Positions 22,738 to 29,933 of a stretch of 46,174 bases of DNA are shown piece after piece; the stretch's first letter is position 1; every line of letters begins with the position of its first letter. The notes under the pieces were generated by a model that saw only the letters and a program-made list of their open reading frames with translations, did not search any database and was not told where the DNA came from. A program made the translations under genes and the position numbers. Source of the DNA: DATCBF01 sp964401995 (lineage in GTDB: Bacteria; Actinomycetota; Thermoleophilia; Solirubrobacterales; 70-9). Location: the NCBI GenBank assembly GCA_964401995.1, contig CAYOAP010000017.1, positions 1 through 46,174 of the forward strand, written 5' to 3'.

Positions 22738-23295
22738 TCAGCGGTTCTTGCTGTCCCAGCTCTCGTTGTAGGGCTTCATCCCAACCGCGCGGCCGATCGC
22801 GCAAAGCGGCGGCAGGAAGAGGTTCTGCAGCCAGAGGGGTGGCGAGCAGACGCGGATGTCGTCGCGGAAGTGCCAGAAGGTGACCCCGAGCTGCAGCGGG
22901 CCTTTGGGGGCGCCGTTCTTGCTCGCCATCCCTTCGTTGTTGAAGCCGGCGAACATCTCGTGCATCTCCTTGGCCCGCAGCGCCGGCCGCAGCTCGACCG
23001 TGCCCCGCACCTCCTCGTCGCTGGAGTTCCACTGCGAGTGGCGGGCGCCGGCGGGCACCACCACCGTGTCGCCCGGGCCGGCGACGACCTCCTTGCCGTC
23101 GCGGGTGAAATGGGCCTCGCCCGACTCGATCTCGAAGCGCTGCTCCTGCCGGGGGTGGAAGTGCTCGGGGATCGAGCCGCCGGGCAGGCTGCGCCAGCGG
23201 TAGCGGACCAGCTCGCCATCGCTCTCCTCGCCGGTGACGAGGTATTCGATCCACTCCCCCGTGCCAGGGTTGAAGAACGGCCTGTATGCGCCCAT
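22738..23295 (-). CDS. Cupin-domain protein, fourth gene of the alkB operon
   Basis: 185 aa with start at 23295 (MGAYRPFFNPGTGEW). This leaves 31 bp after the TetR stop; in-frame extension upstream has no support. The cupin core is SIPEHFHPRQEQRFEIESGE (His, His, Glu ligands), then GPGDTVVVPAGARHSQWNSS. The C-terminal 70 residues are helical and hydrophobic (WLQNLFLPPLCAIGRAVGM), perhaps membrane-associated. The substrate is unknown. Its position downstream of alkB, rubredoxin and TetR on the same strand suggests co-expression with alkane oxidation. Confidence 0.82.
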   Translation of the reverse strand: MGAYRPFFNPGTGEWIEYLVTGEESDGELVRYRWRSLPGGSIPEHFHPRQEQRFEIESGEAHFTRDGKEVVAGPGDTVVVPAGARHSQWNSSDEEVRGTVELRPALRAKEMHEMFAGFNNEGMASKNGAPKGPLQLGVTFWHFRDDIRVCSPPLWLQNLFLPPLCAIGRAVGMKPYNESWDSKNR

Positions 23296-23326
23296 CGGGG
23301 CGCCTATCGGCAGCACGTGAAAAAAC

Positions 23327-23962
23327 TTAAGGGGTGGGCGAGGTCCTGCCGGCGGAGGCCGGCGCGCCCAGGGCACGGTCGATGTAGGGCCCGAGCAGGG
23401 CGACCACCGATTCGGCGGTCGTCTCCGGCGAGCCGCTGGGGGCGGTCACATAGCTGATCGCGAGGCGGACCAGGGACTCGGCGAGCAGCCGGGTCTCGGC
23501 CTCGGGGGCGCCGGGCCAGCCCTCCTGGATCGCGGCGGTGAGGCGCTGGGTGGCCCACTCCAGCACCGGCGTGCCCTGGGTGGTGACGAAGGGCAGCATG
23601 CCGCCAGTGCCGTCGTCGCTGAGCAGGACATGGATCAGCGGATCCTCGCTGGCGCTGCGGAGGAAGAGCTCGAGCGCGCCGCCGACGGCGGCGCGAGGGT
23701 CGTCGAGGTGCTCGCGGACGGCGTCCTCGACGCCGCTGAGGAAATGCTCGCCCTCGTGGATGACGAAGGCCTGGGCGAACTCGTCGCGGCTGCCGAACTC
23801 CTTGTAGAGGGTCTGGCGGCTGACGCCGGCGGCGCCGGCGATATCGGACATCGTGATCTCCGACCAGGCGCGCTCCTGCAGGGCGTCGCGGGCGGCCCCG
23901 AAGAACGTCTCGCGCAGCAGCTTCCGGGCCGCTTCGGGGTACGGAGTGCGAGCGCCGGCCAT
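23327..23962 (-). CDS. TetR-family regulator of the alkB operon
   Basis: 211 aa. The N-terminal helix-turn-helix is SEITMSDIAGAAGVSRQTLYKEFGSRDEFAQAF (about residues 33-66), a canonical TetR domain. The ligand-binding half is helical (HFLSGVEDAVREHLDDPRAA). The ATG at 23962 places the domain at the normal distance from the N-terminus. A GTG at 23992 that overlaps the rubredoxin stop (GTGA) is an alternative start and would add 10 residues. The gene sits in the alkB-rubredoxin-tetR-cupin operon. The likely operator is the 12-bp-arm palindrome at 25397-25429. By analogy with other alkB-linked TetR proteins, the inducer may be an alkane or its oxidised product (inference). Confidence 0.92.
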   Translation of the reverse strand: MAGARTPYPEAARKLLRETFFGAARDALQERAWSEITMSDIAGAAGVSRQTLYKEFGSRDEFAQAFVIHEGEHFLSGVEDAVREHLDDPRAAVGGALELFLRSASEDPLIHVLLSDDGTGGMLPFVTTQGTPVLEWATQRLTAAIQEGWPGAPEAETRLLAESLVRLAISYVTAPSGSPETTAESVVALLGPYIDRALGAPASAGRTSPTP

Positions 23963-23988
23963 CGCGCCAATGGTGGCGCCAGAAGCGG

Positions 23989-24159
23989 TCACTCGCCGGC
24001 GTCCGGCTCGAAGTCGACCTTGTCGCGGACGCCGCAGTCGGGGCAGGCCCAGTCCTCGGGCACCTCGCTCCACGGCGTGCCGGCCGGGAAGCCCTCGCGC
24101 GGGTGGCCCGCCTGCTCGTCGTAGACGTAGCCGCAGCCCGGACAGCGCCAGCTGCTCAT
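23989..24159 (-). CDS. rubA: Rubredoxin, electron donor to AlkB
   Basis: 56 aa, easy to miss by length. It reads MSSWRCPGCGYVYDEQAGHP followed by REGFPAGTPWSEVPEDWACP and DCGVRDKVDFEPDAGE. The two CxxCG knuckles (CPGCG, residues 6-10; CPDCG near 39-43) bind one iron atom, and the PEDWACPDCGVRDKxDFE block is diagnostic for rubredoxin. Its ATG overlaps the alkB TGA (ATGA), so translation is coupled to the hydroxylase it serves. Rubredoxins of this type carry electrons from a reductase to AlkB; no rubredoxin reductase gene is in the window. The stop overlaps a possible GTG start of the TetR gene. Confidence 0.95.
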   Translation of the reverse strand: MSSWRCPGCGYVYDEQAGHPREGFPAGTPWSEVPEDWACPDCGVRDKVDFEPDAGE

Positions 24160-25358
24160 GCCGCCGCCTCATAGCGGGCCAGCACCCGCTTGCGCCGCCG
24201 CGGCTGGATGTTGGCGCGACTGAGGTCGCCGTCGTAATGCTCGATCAGCCGCGGATCCATCACCCGCCGCCAGATCGGCGGGAACCAGGCGAGGACGATC
24301 ATCCCGGCGTAGCCCGTCGGCAGCTGCGGCGCCTCGTCGACGTGGCGCAGCGCCTGGTAGCGGCGGGTCGGGTTGGCGTGGTGATCGCTGTGGCGCTGCA
24401 GGTGGTAGAGGAGGACGTTGGAGGCGACGTTGTTGCTGTTCCAGCTGTGCTCGGGCAGGCAGCGCTCATAGCGCCCGTCCTCGCGCTTCTGGCGCAGCAG
24501 GCCGTAGTGCTCGAGGTAGTTGACAACCTCCAGCAGGGAGAAGCCAAGCACCGCCTGCAGCAGCAGGTAGGGCAGGACCACGGGGCCAAAGACGATCGCC
24601 AGGGCCGCGAACAGGGCGACCGTCATCGCCCAGGCGCCGAGGATGTCGTTGCGCAGGGTCCAGTGCGACTTGCCCATGCGGTCGAGGCGCGCGGCCTCGA
24701 TCCCCCAGGCCGAGCGCAGGCTGCCGGCGACGGTGCGCGGCAGGAAGGCCCAGAAGCTCTCCCCCAGGCGCGAGCTGGCCGGATCCTCGGGGGTGGCGAC
24801 GCGGACGTGGTGGCCGCGGTTGTGCTCGATGAAGAAGTGGCCGTAGCCGGTCTGGGCGAGGGCGATCCGGCTCAGCCAGCGCTCCATGTCGGCGCGCTTG
24901 TGGCCGAGCTCGTGGGCGGTGTTGATCGCGACCCCGCCGACCACCCCCATCGTCAGCGCCAGGCCGATGCTCTCGAAGACGTTGAGATCGCCGCTCGACC
25001 AGAGCCAGCAGGCGAAGACCAGCCCCGCGTACTGGACCGGGATGAAGACGTAGGTGCACCAGCGGTAGTAGCGGTCCTGCTCCAGCCATTTGAGGACGCT
25101 TTCCGGCGGGTTGCGAGCGTCTAGCCCGATTGCGAAGTCGAGAATCGGGAAAGCGACGAAGACCAGCAGCGGGCCGAAGAACCAGAGCAGGCTGAGCCCG
25201 GTCGCTGAGACCAGGGCGAAGGCCAGAAAAGGCGCGAAGGGAACGATCAGGCCCAGCAGCCAGGCGTAGCGCTTCGGGTCGCGCCAGGTGGCCGGGTCGA
25301 GTTCGTAGTCGACCGAGTGCGAATGGGCGTGCGAGTGGTTGTGAGCAGCAGCCTCCAT
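24156..25358 (-). CDS. alkB: Alkane 1-monooxygenase
   Basis: 400 aa integral membrane di-iron hydroxylase that converts n-alkanes to 1-alkanols. All family His boxes are present: HELGHKRAD, EHNRGHHVRVATPEDPAS, and LQRHSDHHANPTRRYQALRH. The signature NYLEHYGL is present as well. Six hydrophobic segments alternate along the chain (e.g. AWLLGLIVPFAPFLAFALVS; LTMGVVGGVAINTAH). An odd feature is the His-rich N-terminus (HNHSHAHSHS within residues 6-15), which is not part of the catalytic boxes and could bind metal. Ribosome-binding AAGGAGG is 6 bases before the ATG. First gene of the alkB-rubA-tetR-cupin operon; divergent from secG. Confidence 0.97.
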   Translation of the reverse strand: MEAAAHNHSHAHSHSVDYELDPATWRDPKRYAWLLGLIVPFAPFLAFALVSATGLSLLWFFGPLLVFVAFPILDFAIGLDARNPPESVLKWLEQDRYYRWCTYVFIPVQYAGLVFACWLWSSGDLNVFESIGLALTMGVVGGVAINTAHELGHKRADMERWLSRIALAQTGYGHFFIEHNRGHHVRVATPEDPASSRLGESFWAFLPRTVAGSLRSAWGIEAARLDRMGKSHWTLRNDILGAWAMTVALFAALAIVFGPVVLPYLLLQAVLGFSLLEVVNYLEHYGLLRQKREDGRYERCLPEHSWNSNNVASNVLLYHLQRHSDHHANPTRRYQALRHVDEAPQLPTGYAGMIVLAWFPPIWRRVMDPRLIEHYDGDLSRANIQPRRRKRVLARYEAAA

Positions 25359-25396
25359 ACCGCGTCCTCCTTGTCAAAAGACCAGTTTCCGTCGTC

Positions 25397-25429
25397 TTGG
25401 TTGACAAAATAGCGTACTTTGTCAACCAA
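25397..25429. promoter_or_regulatory. Palindromic operator between alkB and secG
   Basis: Arms TTGGTTGACAAA (25397-25408) and TTTGTCAACCAA (25418-25429) are perfect over 12 bp, with a 9-bp spacer. An additional half-site TTGTCAA lies at 25371-25377, nearer the alkB start. The size and symmetry suit a TetR dimer, and the only regulator gene nearby is the TetR of the alkB operon. secG starts 54 bp to the right, so binding might also touch the secG promoter. Confidence 0.75.
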
Positions 25430-25483
25430 AGGGACATAGACAGGCAAACTGTCTCCCGACCTCAGCCGCTCGCGGTCGCTACC

Positions 25484-25717
25484 ATGCCCCCCGTGTACAC
25501 GATTCTCGGCGTCCTCCAGGTCATCATCTCGTTTGTCCTCATCTTCTTGATCCTGCTGCACTCGGGCAAAGATGCGGGGCTTTCGGGCGCCTTCGGCATC
25601 GGCGGTGGCGGCAGCTCAGTCGGCGGCGGCTCGATGGTCGAGCGCAACCTGGACAGGGCGACGGTCTTCTTCGCGGTCCTCTTCGTGCTCAACACATTCG
25701 TGTTGCTGAAGATTTAG
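25484..25717 (+). CDS. secG: Protein translocase subunit SecG
   Basis: 77 aa, normal for SecG. Two membrane helices (YTILGVLQVIISFVLIFLIL and TVFFAVLFVLNTFVLLKI) flank a cytoplasmic Gly-rich loop with the family motif HSGKDAGLSGAFGIGGG. It forms part of the SecYEG channel. The ATG at 25484 starts directly before helix 1; an in-frame GTG at 25397 lies inside the operator palindrome and would add a non-conserved polar leader, so it is rejected. A stretch of inverted repeats follows. Confidence 0.95.
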   Translation: MPPVYTILGVLQVIISFVLIFLILLHSGKDAGLSGAFGIGGGGSSVGGGSMVERNLDRATVFFAVLFVLNTFVLLKI

Positions 25718-25761
25718 AGGGTCGATTTCCAGGACGGCTGGGCCGTGTGGTGTTCCCGTGG

Positions 25762-25907
25762 GCGGACGCCGGGCGGGCCTCCGCGGGAATTTCGGCGCCC
25801 GCCTATGGCGGGCCTGCCCGATGTCAGAGCGCGGCTGCGCCGCGCGATAACCGGATTGCATTTCCGCCGCTTCGCGACATTCCCGCAGAGGCCCGCCCGC
25901 CATCCGC
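25762..25907. repeat. Inverted-repeat element, copy 1 (MITE/REP-like)
   Basis: Terminal arms 25762-25792 and 25877-25907 are imperfect inverted repeats (31 bp, about five mismatches). The interior (GCGCGGCTGCGCCGCGCGATAA near 25830) is related, in reverse orientation, to the interior of the second element at 26004-26147. No coding capacity is visible. Confidence 0.7.
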
Positions 25908-26003
25908 CCTCGAAGCGCACTGAGCTTCAAGCGCTTTGGCGCGAAGGTGCCTGGTCGGCCTGGAGCCGCGCTTTGAAGCTGGCGCTGCCCGGGGGCGCTT
26001 CGA
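25908..26003. repeat. Central palindrome between the two inverted-repeat elements
   Basis: CCTCGAAGCGC (from 25908) pairs with GCGCTTCGAGG (near 25994-26004). Inside it AGCTTCAAGCGC pairs with GCGCTTTGAAGCT. Together with the flanking elements this makes the whole 25762-26147 region one nested palindrome. It fills most of the 473-bp gap between secG and ccmF, which converge here. Confidence 0.65.
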
Positions 26004-26147
26004 GGGACGGGCCTGGCCGCCCTCTGGGCGAATGTGGCAAAGCCGCGATATGCAATCTGATGATCGCGCGGCGGAGCCGCGCTGCAACATCTGAGTCCGC
26101 GACTGGCGGACGAGTCAATTCGCCCAGAGGGCGGCCAGGCCCGTCCC
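26004..26147. repeat. Inverted-repeat element, copy 2 (MITE/REP-like)
   Basis: Arms 26004-26033 and 26118-26147 are a perfect 30-bp inverted repeat. The interior includes ATGCAATCTGATGATCGCGC (near 26050), matching in reverse the interior of copy 1 (GCGCGATAACCGGATTGCAT). The element ends 44 bp before the ccmF stop. Confidence 0.8.
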
Positions 26148-26190
26148 CCCTGGGCCGCTGGGGATCGCCGCCTAGAACCGCGCCAGCGCG

Positions 26191-28578
26191 CTACGGAACC
26201 GGCGCTTCTTCCCCACGCTGCTCCTCAACCCGATCGAGCAGCTCAACCGCTTCGTTGCGCAGTTCGGCGTCGAGCAGGGCGAAGTCCTCATCGGAGAGCT
26301 TGCCGGCCGCGTGGTCGAGTTCGGCGTCGCGGATCTCGCGGTACTTGGCTTCCTTGCCGGCATCGGCCTCGGAGGCCTTGGCGAAGCGACGGCGGCGGCT
26401 GGGCCAGAGCGCAAGCAGGACACCGGCCATCGCGATCAGGCCGCCGATCCACATCCAGAGAACCAGCGGGTTGACGATCACCCGGAAGGTCGCGGTGCTG
26501 GCGTCGTCGAGGTAGCTCTGGGCGAGGCGACTGGCCGTCGCCATCTGCAGTTCGTTGATTTTGGCCAGGGCGAAGGGGCGGATGCTGGGGTTCGCCCGCG
26601 CCTGCAGCATCAGGCCCGCCAGCGCCTTGCAGGAAGGCGGCGTGCCGGGCGCGTCTTTGACGCAGGCGGCGAAGCCCTGGTCGGCGTCATGGATTCGCCT
26701 CTGCACAGGGCCGATGTCAGGCTGCACCGCGGTCCAGAAGTCGCCACGGAGCCCGGTCTTGAGGCCGACCTCGCTGGTCGCCTCGCCCTGGAAGAAGCTG
26801 CTGATCGTCCCCGTCGGCACCCCGGTCGGGCGGAAGAAACGCCGGGTCGGGTGCAGCAGCGCGAACTGCTTGCCGCCCTTTTCGACGTTGAGCATCGCGC
26901 CGAAGGTGAAGGCCTCGCTGTTGACGCTGACGGTCGGGCGCTTGTAGGTGATCTTGTAGCCGTCGACGACTGCGCTCTGGCCGGGCCGCAGGTCGACGTC
27001 GCGGTTGGTCTGGAAGCTGGAGGAGGCGGCGATCCCGATCAGCAGCACCGCGATCCCCATGTGGACGACGTAGCCGCCGTAGCGTCGGCGGTTGCGGGAG
27101 ACGATCGCCCCCATCGCCGCCGGCAGCGTGCCGCCGGAGAGCGAGCGCCGGGCGGCCGCGCCCTGCCAGAACTCCTGAGTCAGGCCGGCGATGGCGAAGG
27201 CGGCGAAGACGAACAGGGCCAGCGCCCAGGGCTTGTGGGCAGCATCGGTCGCGATCGCCAGGATCACGCCGACTGCGGCGGCGAAGATCGCCGGTTTGAC
27301 GAAGACCCGCCTGGCCGAGGCCCAGGTGACCCGGCGCCAGGCCAGCAGCGGCCCGATCCCGGTGAAAAGGACGAGCAGGATCGCCAGCGGCGTCGTGTAG
27401 CGATCGAACCAGGGCGCCGCCAGCGAGGCCTTGTCGCCGGTGAACAGCTCCGAGATCAGCGGAAAGAAGGTGCCCCAGAAGATCACCGCGGTGAGGGCGA
27501 CCAGCAGCAGGTTGTTGATCAGGAAGACCGACTCGCGCGAGACCAGCGAGTCGATCCGCTTCTCCGAGCGCAGGTCGTCGAGGCGGGAAATGATCAGCGC
27601 CGCCGAGCCGACCAGCACGACCGCGATCAGCCCAAGCAGGTAGGGGCCGACGGTGTTGTCGCCGAAGGCATGGATCGACTGCAGGACGCCGGAGCGGACC
27701 AGGAACGTGCCCAGCAGCGCCAGCGAGAAGGAGGCGACGATCAGGCAGGCGTTCCAGACCTTCAGCATCCCGCGCTTCTCCTGGACCATGATCGAGTGCA
27801 GGAAGGCAGTGGCGACCAGCCACGGCATCAGGGCGGCGTTCTCGACCGGATCCCAGGCCCAGTAGCCGCCCCAGCCGAGCTCGGTGTAGGACCAGCGGGC
27901 GCCGAGCAGGAGGCCGAAGCCGAGGAAGGCCCAGGCGATCAGGGCGAAGCGGCGGGTGGCGCGGATCCAGTCGGCGTCGAGGCGACGGCTGATCAGGGCG
28001 CCGATCGCGAAGGCGAAGGGCACGGTCAGGGAGACGTAGCCCGAGTAGAGCATCGGCGGGTGGATCATCATGCTCGGGTGCTGCAGCAGGGGGTTGAGCC
28101 CGACCCCGTCGGCCGGCGCTGGGTTGAGCGTGGAGAAAGGATTGACGTCGCCGGCGAACAGCATCAGCCCGGTGAAGAAGGAGGCGATGCCGGCCATCAC
28201 CGCGGTCGCGTAGGGAACCAGCTCGCGCAGCTTGTTGCGGGTGGCGAAGAGGGCGATGCTGGAGGCGATCGAGAGCACCCAGGCCCAGAGCAGCAACGAG
28301 CCTTCCTGGCTCGACCACATCGCCGCCAGCTTGTAGAAGGTCGGCGTCTCGATCGAGGAGTGCTGCTGGACGATGTTGAAGGAGAAGTCGTTGCGGGCGA
28401 AGGCGATCTCGATGATCAGCACACAGGCGGTCAACAGGGCGCAGAGCCCATAGACAGAGCGGCGCGAGATGTCGATCCAACGGCGGTTGCCGTGGCGGCC
28501 GATCAGGGCCGCGATCGCCGCGAAGACCGCGACGAGGAAGGCCAGCACCAAAAGGGCGCCGCCGAGGCTAGCTGGCAT
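26191..28578 (-). CDS. ccmF: Cytochrome c maturation protein CcmF (heme lyase subunit)
   Basis: 795 aa, ~15 hydrophobic segments. Works with CcmH to ligate heme from CcmE onto apocytochrome c on the outer face of the membrane. The WWD heme-handling motif is visible as TELGWGGYWAWDPVENAALM, and the upstream conserved SQEGSLLLWAWVLS is present. C-terminal regions contain the periplasmic loop with RRFFRPTGVPTGTISSFFQG. The ATG at 28578 (MPASLGGALLVLAF) is chosen because it starts the first helix and overlaps the ccmE stop by 11 nt. The cytoplasmic C-tail (~60 residues, acidic: DEDFALLDAELRNEAVELLD) is unusual in length. Forms a unit with ccmE; partner genes ccmG/ccmH are about 10 kb away. Confidence 0.95.
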   Translation of the reverse strand: MPASLGGALLVLAFLVAVFAAIAALIGRHGNRRWIDISRRSVYGLCALLTACVLIIEIAFARNDFSFNIVQQHSSIETPTFYKLAAMWSSQEGSLLLWAWVLSIASSIALFATRNKLRELVPYATAVMAGIASFFTGLMLFAGDVNPFSTLNPAPADGVGLNPLLQHPSMMIHPPMLYSGYVSLTVPFAFAIGALISRRLDADWIRATRRFALIAWAFLGFGLLLGARWSYTELGWGGYWAWDPVENAALMPWLVATAFLHSIMVQEKRGMLKVWNACLIVASFSLALLGTFLVRSGVLQSIHAFGDNTVGPYLLGLIAVVLVGSAALIISRLDDLRSEKRIDSLVSRESVFLINNLLLVALTAVIFWGTFFPLISELFTGDKASLAAPWFDRYTTPLAILLVLFTGIGPLLAWRRVTWASARRVFVKPAIFAAAVGVILAIATDAAHKPWALALFVFAAFAIAGLTQEFWQGAAARRSLSGGTLPAAMGAIVSRNRRRYGGYVVHMGIAVLLIGIAASSSFQTNRDVDLRPGQSAVVDGYKITYKRPTVSVNSEAFTFGAMLNVEKGGKQFALLHPTRRFFRPTGVPTGTISSFFQGEATSEVGLKTGLRGDFWTAVQPDIGPVQRRIHDADQGFAACVKDAPGTPPSCKALAGLMLQARANPSIRPFALAKINELQMATASRLAQSYLDDASTATFRVIVNPLVLWMWIGGLIAMAGVLLALWPSRRRRFAKASEADAGKEAKYREIRDAELDHAAGKLSDEDFALLDAELRNEAVELLDRVEEQRGEEAPVP

Positions 28579-28987
28579 TCGCAGTCGTGAACTTCGACGG
28601 GCACTTGGTGACGAGGGTGTCTCGTTCGCCGACGAAGGTGCCGTGCTCGACTTCGCCAGTGAGGACGATCTCGCGGCCGCCGCGGAACGGGTCGGGGATG
28701 GTGCCGCTGTAGGTGACGGGGAGGCTACGGCCAGCGCCTTCGCCTTCGCGATCGGCGACACGGAAGGCGATGCCTTCACCCCGGTGGCGCACCGAGCCCG
28801 GCACCACCGTGCCGGTCAGGTCGTAGCTCGTCCCCGGCGCGGCGCCGAGCAGCTGCGAGGGCTCTTTGGCTTCGGTCGAGGCGGTGAACGACGTGTAGAC
28901 CAGGGCCGCGGCGAGCAGGACCGCGACGCCGAGGGCGACTCCCAGCCGGATATGCCGCTTGCGCTCAGGATCCACGACGACGGGCAT
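28568..28987 (-). CDS. ccmE: Cytochrome c maturation protein CcmE (heme chaperone), Cys-type
   Basis: 139 aa. An N-terminal anchor (HIRLGVALGVAVLLAAALVY, residues 12-31) is followed by an OB-fold domain: SYDLTGTVVPGSV, AFRVADRE, SLPVTYSGTIPDPFRGGREI, VLTGEVEHGTF. CcmE carries heme to CcmF on the outside of the membrane. The classical heme-attaching His of HDENY is not present; at the corresponding place the sequence is TKCPSKF (Cys129). This resembles the CxxxY variant of archaea and some sulfate reducers, here with Phe in place of Tyr. The gene starts with ATG at 28987 and overlaps ccmF by 11 nt. Confidence 0.9.
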   Translation of the reverse strand: MPVVVDPERKRHIRLGVALGVAVLLAAALVYTSFTASTEAKEPSQLLGAAPGTSYDLTGTVVPGSVRHRGEGIAFRVADREGEGAGRSLPVTYSGTIPDPFRGGREIVLTGEVEHGTFVGERDTLVTKCPSKFTTANAS

Positions 28988-29011
28988 TATCGCAAGACCC
29001 CCTCCCCGCCC

Positions 29012-29064
29012 GCGAACTGCATCAAATTCTCATCCTGCTGGGTAGAGAATTTGATGCAGTTCGC
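29012..29064. promoter_or_regulatory. Perfect 19-bp inverted repeat between divergent ccmE and SDR genes
   Basis: Arms 29012-29030 (GCGAACTGCATCAAATTCT) and 29046-29064 are perfect complements, with a 15-base loop. A further AATTTGAT copy occurs at 29078-29085, between CTGTCAG (29064-29070) and CTGACAG. The region lies between two divergent start codons (28987 and 29101), so it may be an operator with several half-sites or a structured 5' leader. Confidence 0.65.
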
Positions 29065-29100
29065 TGTCAGGGCCGGAATTTGATCTGACAGAATCATCCA

Positions 29101-29817
29101 ATGACTGACAACGGCTCCAGCGATCCAGTCCTGCTGATCACGGGGGCGAGCAGCGGCATCGGCGCCGCGACCGCCAAAGCGGCCGCGTCGAGCCACCGCT
29201 TGGTCCTGGCTGCGCGCCGGCTGGAGCCGCTTGAGGCGCTGGTCGAGGAGCTGGGCGGGGCCGAGCGGGCGCTCGCCGTCCGCTGCGACGTGACCGAGTG
29301 GGACCAGGTGCAGGCGATGGCGGCGGCGGGAATCGACGCCTTCGGGCGGATCGACGCTGTCTTTGCCAACGCCGGCTTCGGCGCCTCGCGGGGCTTCCTC
29401 GAGGAGTCGCCCGAGCACTGGCGCTCGATGATCCTGACCAACGTCTACGGCGTCGCCCTGACGATCCGCGCCACCCTCCCCCACCTGCTCGAGCGCGGCG
29501 ACGGCCACTTCATCGTCACCAGCTCGGTCGCCGGCCGGGTCGCGCTGCCAGGGTCTCTCTACTCGGCGACCAAGTGGGCGGTGGCGGCGATCGGTGAGTC
29601 ACTGCGGGCCGAGTTGCGCCAGATCCACCAGAACACCGAGATCCGCGTCACCCTGATCGAGCCGGGGATGACCGACACCCCCTTCTTCGACAACCGGCCC
29701 GGCGAGTGGGCCCTGCAGGACGACGACATCGCCAAGGCAGTGATCTACGCGATGGAGCAGCGCCCCGGGGTCGACGTCAACGAGATCCTGATCCGCCCGA
29801 CCAGCCAGCCGATCTAG
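29101..29817 (+). CDS. Short-chain dehydrogenase/reductase (SDR)
   Basis: 238 aa classical SDR. TGASSGIG (residues 14-21) is the cofactor loop, AARR follows strand 2 and may favour NADP(H), CDVTEWDQ is the adenine pocket, and NAG is in FANAGFGA. Catalytic Ser is in VTSSVAG, with Tyr/Lys in YSATK. The tail has IEPGMTDTPFFD. The substrate is not identifiable; close relatives are annotated as generic SDRs acting on ketones or 3-oxoacyl compounds. Ribosome-binding sequence is weak. Its stop touches the left arm of the 22-bp inverted repeat at 29818-29933. Confidence 0.9.
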   Translation: MTDNGSSDPVLLITGASSGIGAATAKAAASSHRLVLAARRLEPLEALVEELGGAERALAVRCDVTEWDQVQAMAAAGIDAFGRIDAVFANAGFGASRGFLEESPEHWRSMILTNVYGVALTIRATLPHLLERGDGHFIVTSSVAGRVALPGSLYSATKWAVAAIGESLRAELRQIHQNTEIRVTLIEPGMTDTPFFDNRPGEWALQDDDIAKAVIYAMEQRPGVDVNEILIRPTSQPI

Positions 29818-29933
29818 GGCCGTATGCCCCGGTAGGGGTTCCGCTTAACTTTTTCGAGATCGCTTGTGGCCGTCCGAGGTCGAGCGGCCACGAAAAAGTG
29901 CAAGACGCTCCACCCCTACCGGGGCATACGGCC
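29818..29933. terminator. Long hairpin with perfect 22-bp arms between convergent genes
   Basis: Arms 29818-29839 and 29912-29933 are exact inverted copies. Inside, ACTTTTTCG (29848-29856) pairs with CGAAAAAGT (29891-29899) and GTGGCCG pairs with CGGCCAC around a short loop. The right arm overlaps the last codons of the glycosyltransferase. It could work as a bidirectional terminator for the SDR and glycosyltransferase genes, or be a MITE-like insertion that came to supply the stop codon. Confidence 0.7.

Noticed and set aside
23963..24172. N-terminal extension of the TetR protein to 24172
   Set aside because: That stretch is the rubredoxin gene in another frame; the Arg/Gly-rich translation has no similarity to TetR N-termini.
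25397..25483. Extended N-terminus of SecG from GTG at 25397
   Set aside because: The extension overlaps the operator palindrome and is not found in SecG; the ATG at 25484 directly precedes helix 1.
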